This document shows, in pieces, positions 4,148 through 5,585 of a stretch of 5,585 nucleotides of DNA. A model generated the notes under the pieces. It was not told the origin of the DNA. It was given only the letters and a program-made list of their open reading frames with translations, and did no database searches. The DNA lies in NCBI GenBank assembly GCA_013811715.1, contig JACCUS010000278.1, positions 1 to 5,585 of the forward strand. Direction: 5' to 3'. Numbering within the stretch: the stretch's first letter is position 1; every line of letters begins with the position of its first letter. The translations under genes were made by a program, and so were the position numbers. This stretch comes from Nocardioidaceae bacterium (GTDB lineage: Bacteria > Actinomycetota > Actinomycetes > Propionibacteriales > Nocardioidaceae).

Positions 4148-5585
4148 TGACCCGTTGCGCCAGCTCGATCAGCCGGCTCAGCTCGACCGCGCCGTCCACT
4201 CCCTGCGCTTGCAGAGCACCCGCCCGGTGGGCGAGCTGGTCGAGGGTCACGCCACGCTCGCGCACCGGCTCGGCGCCCTTGAGGAACTGGGCGAAGTCGG
4301 CCACCGTGCTCGCCAGTGCCAGCTGGTCGGTCGGCTCGGCCGACGGGTCCGCGACCGCCAGGGCGACCGTCTGCTCCTCGATCTGGCCGGTCGCCTCGGA
4401 CTGCCAGCGCACCGTCACGGCGCCCACCTCGGTGCCCGGCTCGGCTCCCTCCGCCGGCTGCACCTCGTACAGCGCCGTCACGTCGTGCCCGGCCCCGATC
4501 TCGCCGGCGTCCACGTCGTCGGACTCGAAGTCCTCGTCGGCGATCGCCCGGTTGTCATAGCCGATCAGCCGGTACGACGCCACCGCGGCGGGGTCGAACT
4601 CCACCTGCACCTTGGCGTCGTACGCGACCGTCGTCAGCGTGCCGGACAGGTCTGTCACGAAGAGCCGCTCCGCCTCCGCGAACGTGTCGACATAGCTGTA
4701 GAAGCCGTCGCCCTGGTCGGCGAGCTGCTCCATCAGGTGGTCGTTGTAGTTGCCCATGCCGTAGCCGACCGTCACCAGATGGATGCCTTCCGCCCCCGCC
4801 TCGGCGATCCGCTTCGTGATGGCGTGCGGCCCGGTCGTGCCCACGTTGGCCACCCCGTCCGACGCGAGCACAACGGCATTGATCGCGTCGTCGCGGTAGG
4901 CCTCGCGCGCCTTCTTGTAGCCCAGCCGCAGGCCGGCCTCCAGGTTGGTGCTGCCGCCGGGCCGGAGGCCGTCGATGGCGCCGAGGATGGTCTCGGTGTC
5001 GCTGACCGGGGTCGGTTCGAGCAGCGGCTTGGCGTTGTCCTCGTACGTCACCACAGCGATCGTGTCGTCGGGGCGCGGGTGCTTGGCGAGCAGGGCGAGC
5101 GAGGACTTCACCAGGCCCAGCCGCTCGCGGATGTCCATCGACCCCGACGTGTCGACCACCAGTGTCAGCGCCACCGGGGGCCTGTCCTGCTCGGTCACCT
5201 CACGAGCCTGTACGCCGACCCGGATCAGCTGGGTGCCATCGGACGTGGTGGGCGCCAGGCCCTCGTCGACCTGCACAGCGAGGTCGGACTCGGTCGGCGG
5301 CGGGTCGCCGTACTCGAACGCGTTCACCCACTCCTCCGGACGAATCGATGCCGGGGGTGGGAGATGGCCCTGCTGCAGCAGGGTGCGGCCGACGGAGTAC
5401 GAGCCGGTGTCCACGTCGAGCGCGAACGTCGACAGCGCGTCTGACCGGGTGTCGACGAAGTCGCTGGCGCCGGCGTCGACGAAGGTGTTGTTCTCCAGCA
5501 GTCCCGGTGGACGTTCGTCTGACACCGCCGCCTCTTCGACGGCCCCCGTCCCGGCCGAGTAGTCGGCGGACGACGACCCCAACAG
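4143..5585 (-). CDS. YfbK-like von Willebrand factor A domain protein, N-terminus outside the window
   Basis: 480 residues are visible and the frame is open to base 5585, so the start and any lipoprotein signal peptide lie beyond the window. A TTG at 5582 is in frame but is unlikely to be the true start. Domain order matches the YfbK family: an N-terminal VWA_N-type segment (STFALDVDTGSYSVGRTLLQ, then GHLPPPASIRPEEWVNAFEY); a VWA domain with an intact MIDAS metal site (DTSGSM at about 5153-5136, then GGSTNLEAGL and ASDGVANVG); and a C-terminal DUF3520-like region (VASYRLIGYDNRAIADEDFE). The sequence just after the edge is low-complexity and polar (GSSSADYSAGTGAVEEAA), like the linker after a lipobox, so the protein is probably anchored outside the membrane. 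VWA domains bind protein partners through a divalent metal; the partner here is unknown. The gene converges on the EEP gene and shares its terminator. No regulation is visible because the promoter is outside. Confidence 0.9.
   Translation of the reverse strand: MLGSSSADYSAGTGAVEEAAVSDERPPGLLENNTFVDAGASDFVDTRSDALSTFALDVDTGSYSVGRTLLQQGHLPPPASIRPEEWVNAFEYGDPPPTESDLAVQVDEGLAPTTSDGTQLIRVGVQAREVTEQDRPPVALTLVVDTSGSMDIRERLGLVKSSLALLAKHPRPDDTIAVVTYEDNAKPLLEPTPVSDTETILGAIDGLRPGGSTNLEAGLRLGYKKAREAYRDDAINAVVLASDGVANVGTTGPHAITKRIAEAGAEGIHLVTVGYGMGNYNDHLMEQLADQGDGFYSYVDTFAEAERLFVTDLSGTLTTVAYDAKVQVEFDPAAVASYRLIGYDNRAIADEDFESDDVDAGEIGAGHDVTALYEVQPAEGAEPGTEVGAVTVRWQSEATGQIEEQTVALAVADPSAEPTDQLALASTVADFAQFLKGAEPVRERGVTLDQLAHRAGALQAQGVDGAVELSRLIELAQRVR

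Noticed and set aside
4128..5444. Plus-strand open frame of 438 codons opposite the VWA gene
   Set aside because: Long only because of high GC. Its translation is biased to Arg, His, Leu and Val with no motif, whereas the minus strand encodes a full VWA/YfbK arrangement with MIDAS residues.
1..5585. CRISPR array, insertion sequence, tRNA or phage attachment site
   Set aside because: No regularly spaced repeats, transposase motifs, terminal inverted repeats with target duplication, or cloverleaf-like sequence were seen by eye.

Overview
The window is GC-rich (roughly 68-70% by eye), with strong third-position G/C bias, few and weak Shine-Dalgarno sites, and stop-start (TGATG) gene overlaps. 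This points to a high-GC actinobacterium. The family mix (mycobacterial-style MazF, ArsR plus SRPBCC pair, YfbK-like VWA protein) would suit a Nocardioides-like organism, but that is a guess from protein character, not a database match.

Left part (1-1175): two toxin-antitoxin modules stand back to back. On the minus strand an MNT-type minimal nucleotidyltransferase (antitoxin) is followed by the first 23 codons of a HepT/DUF86-like toxin, cut by the window edge. On the plus strand a ribbon-helix-helix antitoxin is followed by a MazF/PemK endoribonuclease. In both modules the antitoxin comes first and is joined to its toxin by the same 1-nt TGATG overlap. The region between them (about 493-642) holds several inverted and direct repeats, including a perfect 7-3-7 palindrome, and is the likely control region for both modules.

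Middle part (1176-2254): an AT-rich promoter/operator island precedes a cysteine-free ArsR-family repressor gene. It is followed 34 nt later by an SRPBCC (AHSA1/START-like) gene. This two-gene unit is common in actinobacteria, but here the SRPBCC reading frame is broken once, at base 1860. A composite inverted repeat follows the operon.

Right part (2255-5585): a 618-residue protein joins a multi-pass membrane domain to a complete endonuclease/exonuclease/phosphatase (EEP) domain, an arrangement recalling eukaryotic Cwh43/PGAP2IP. It converges on a YfbK-like von Willebrand A-domain protein on the minus strand, whose N-terminus lies outside the window. A perfect 12-bp hairpin between them contains both stop codons, one in each arm, and looks like a shared bidirectional terminator.

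No tRNA, rRNA, CRISPR array, insertion sequence or phage gene was seen.
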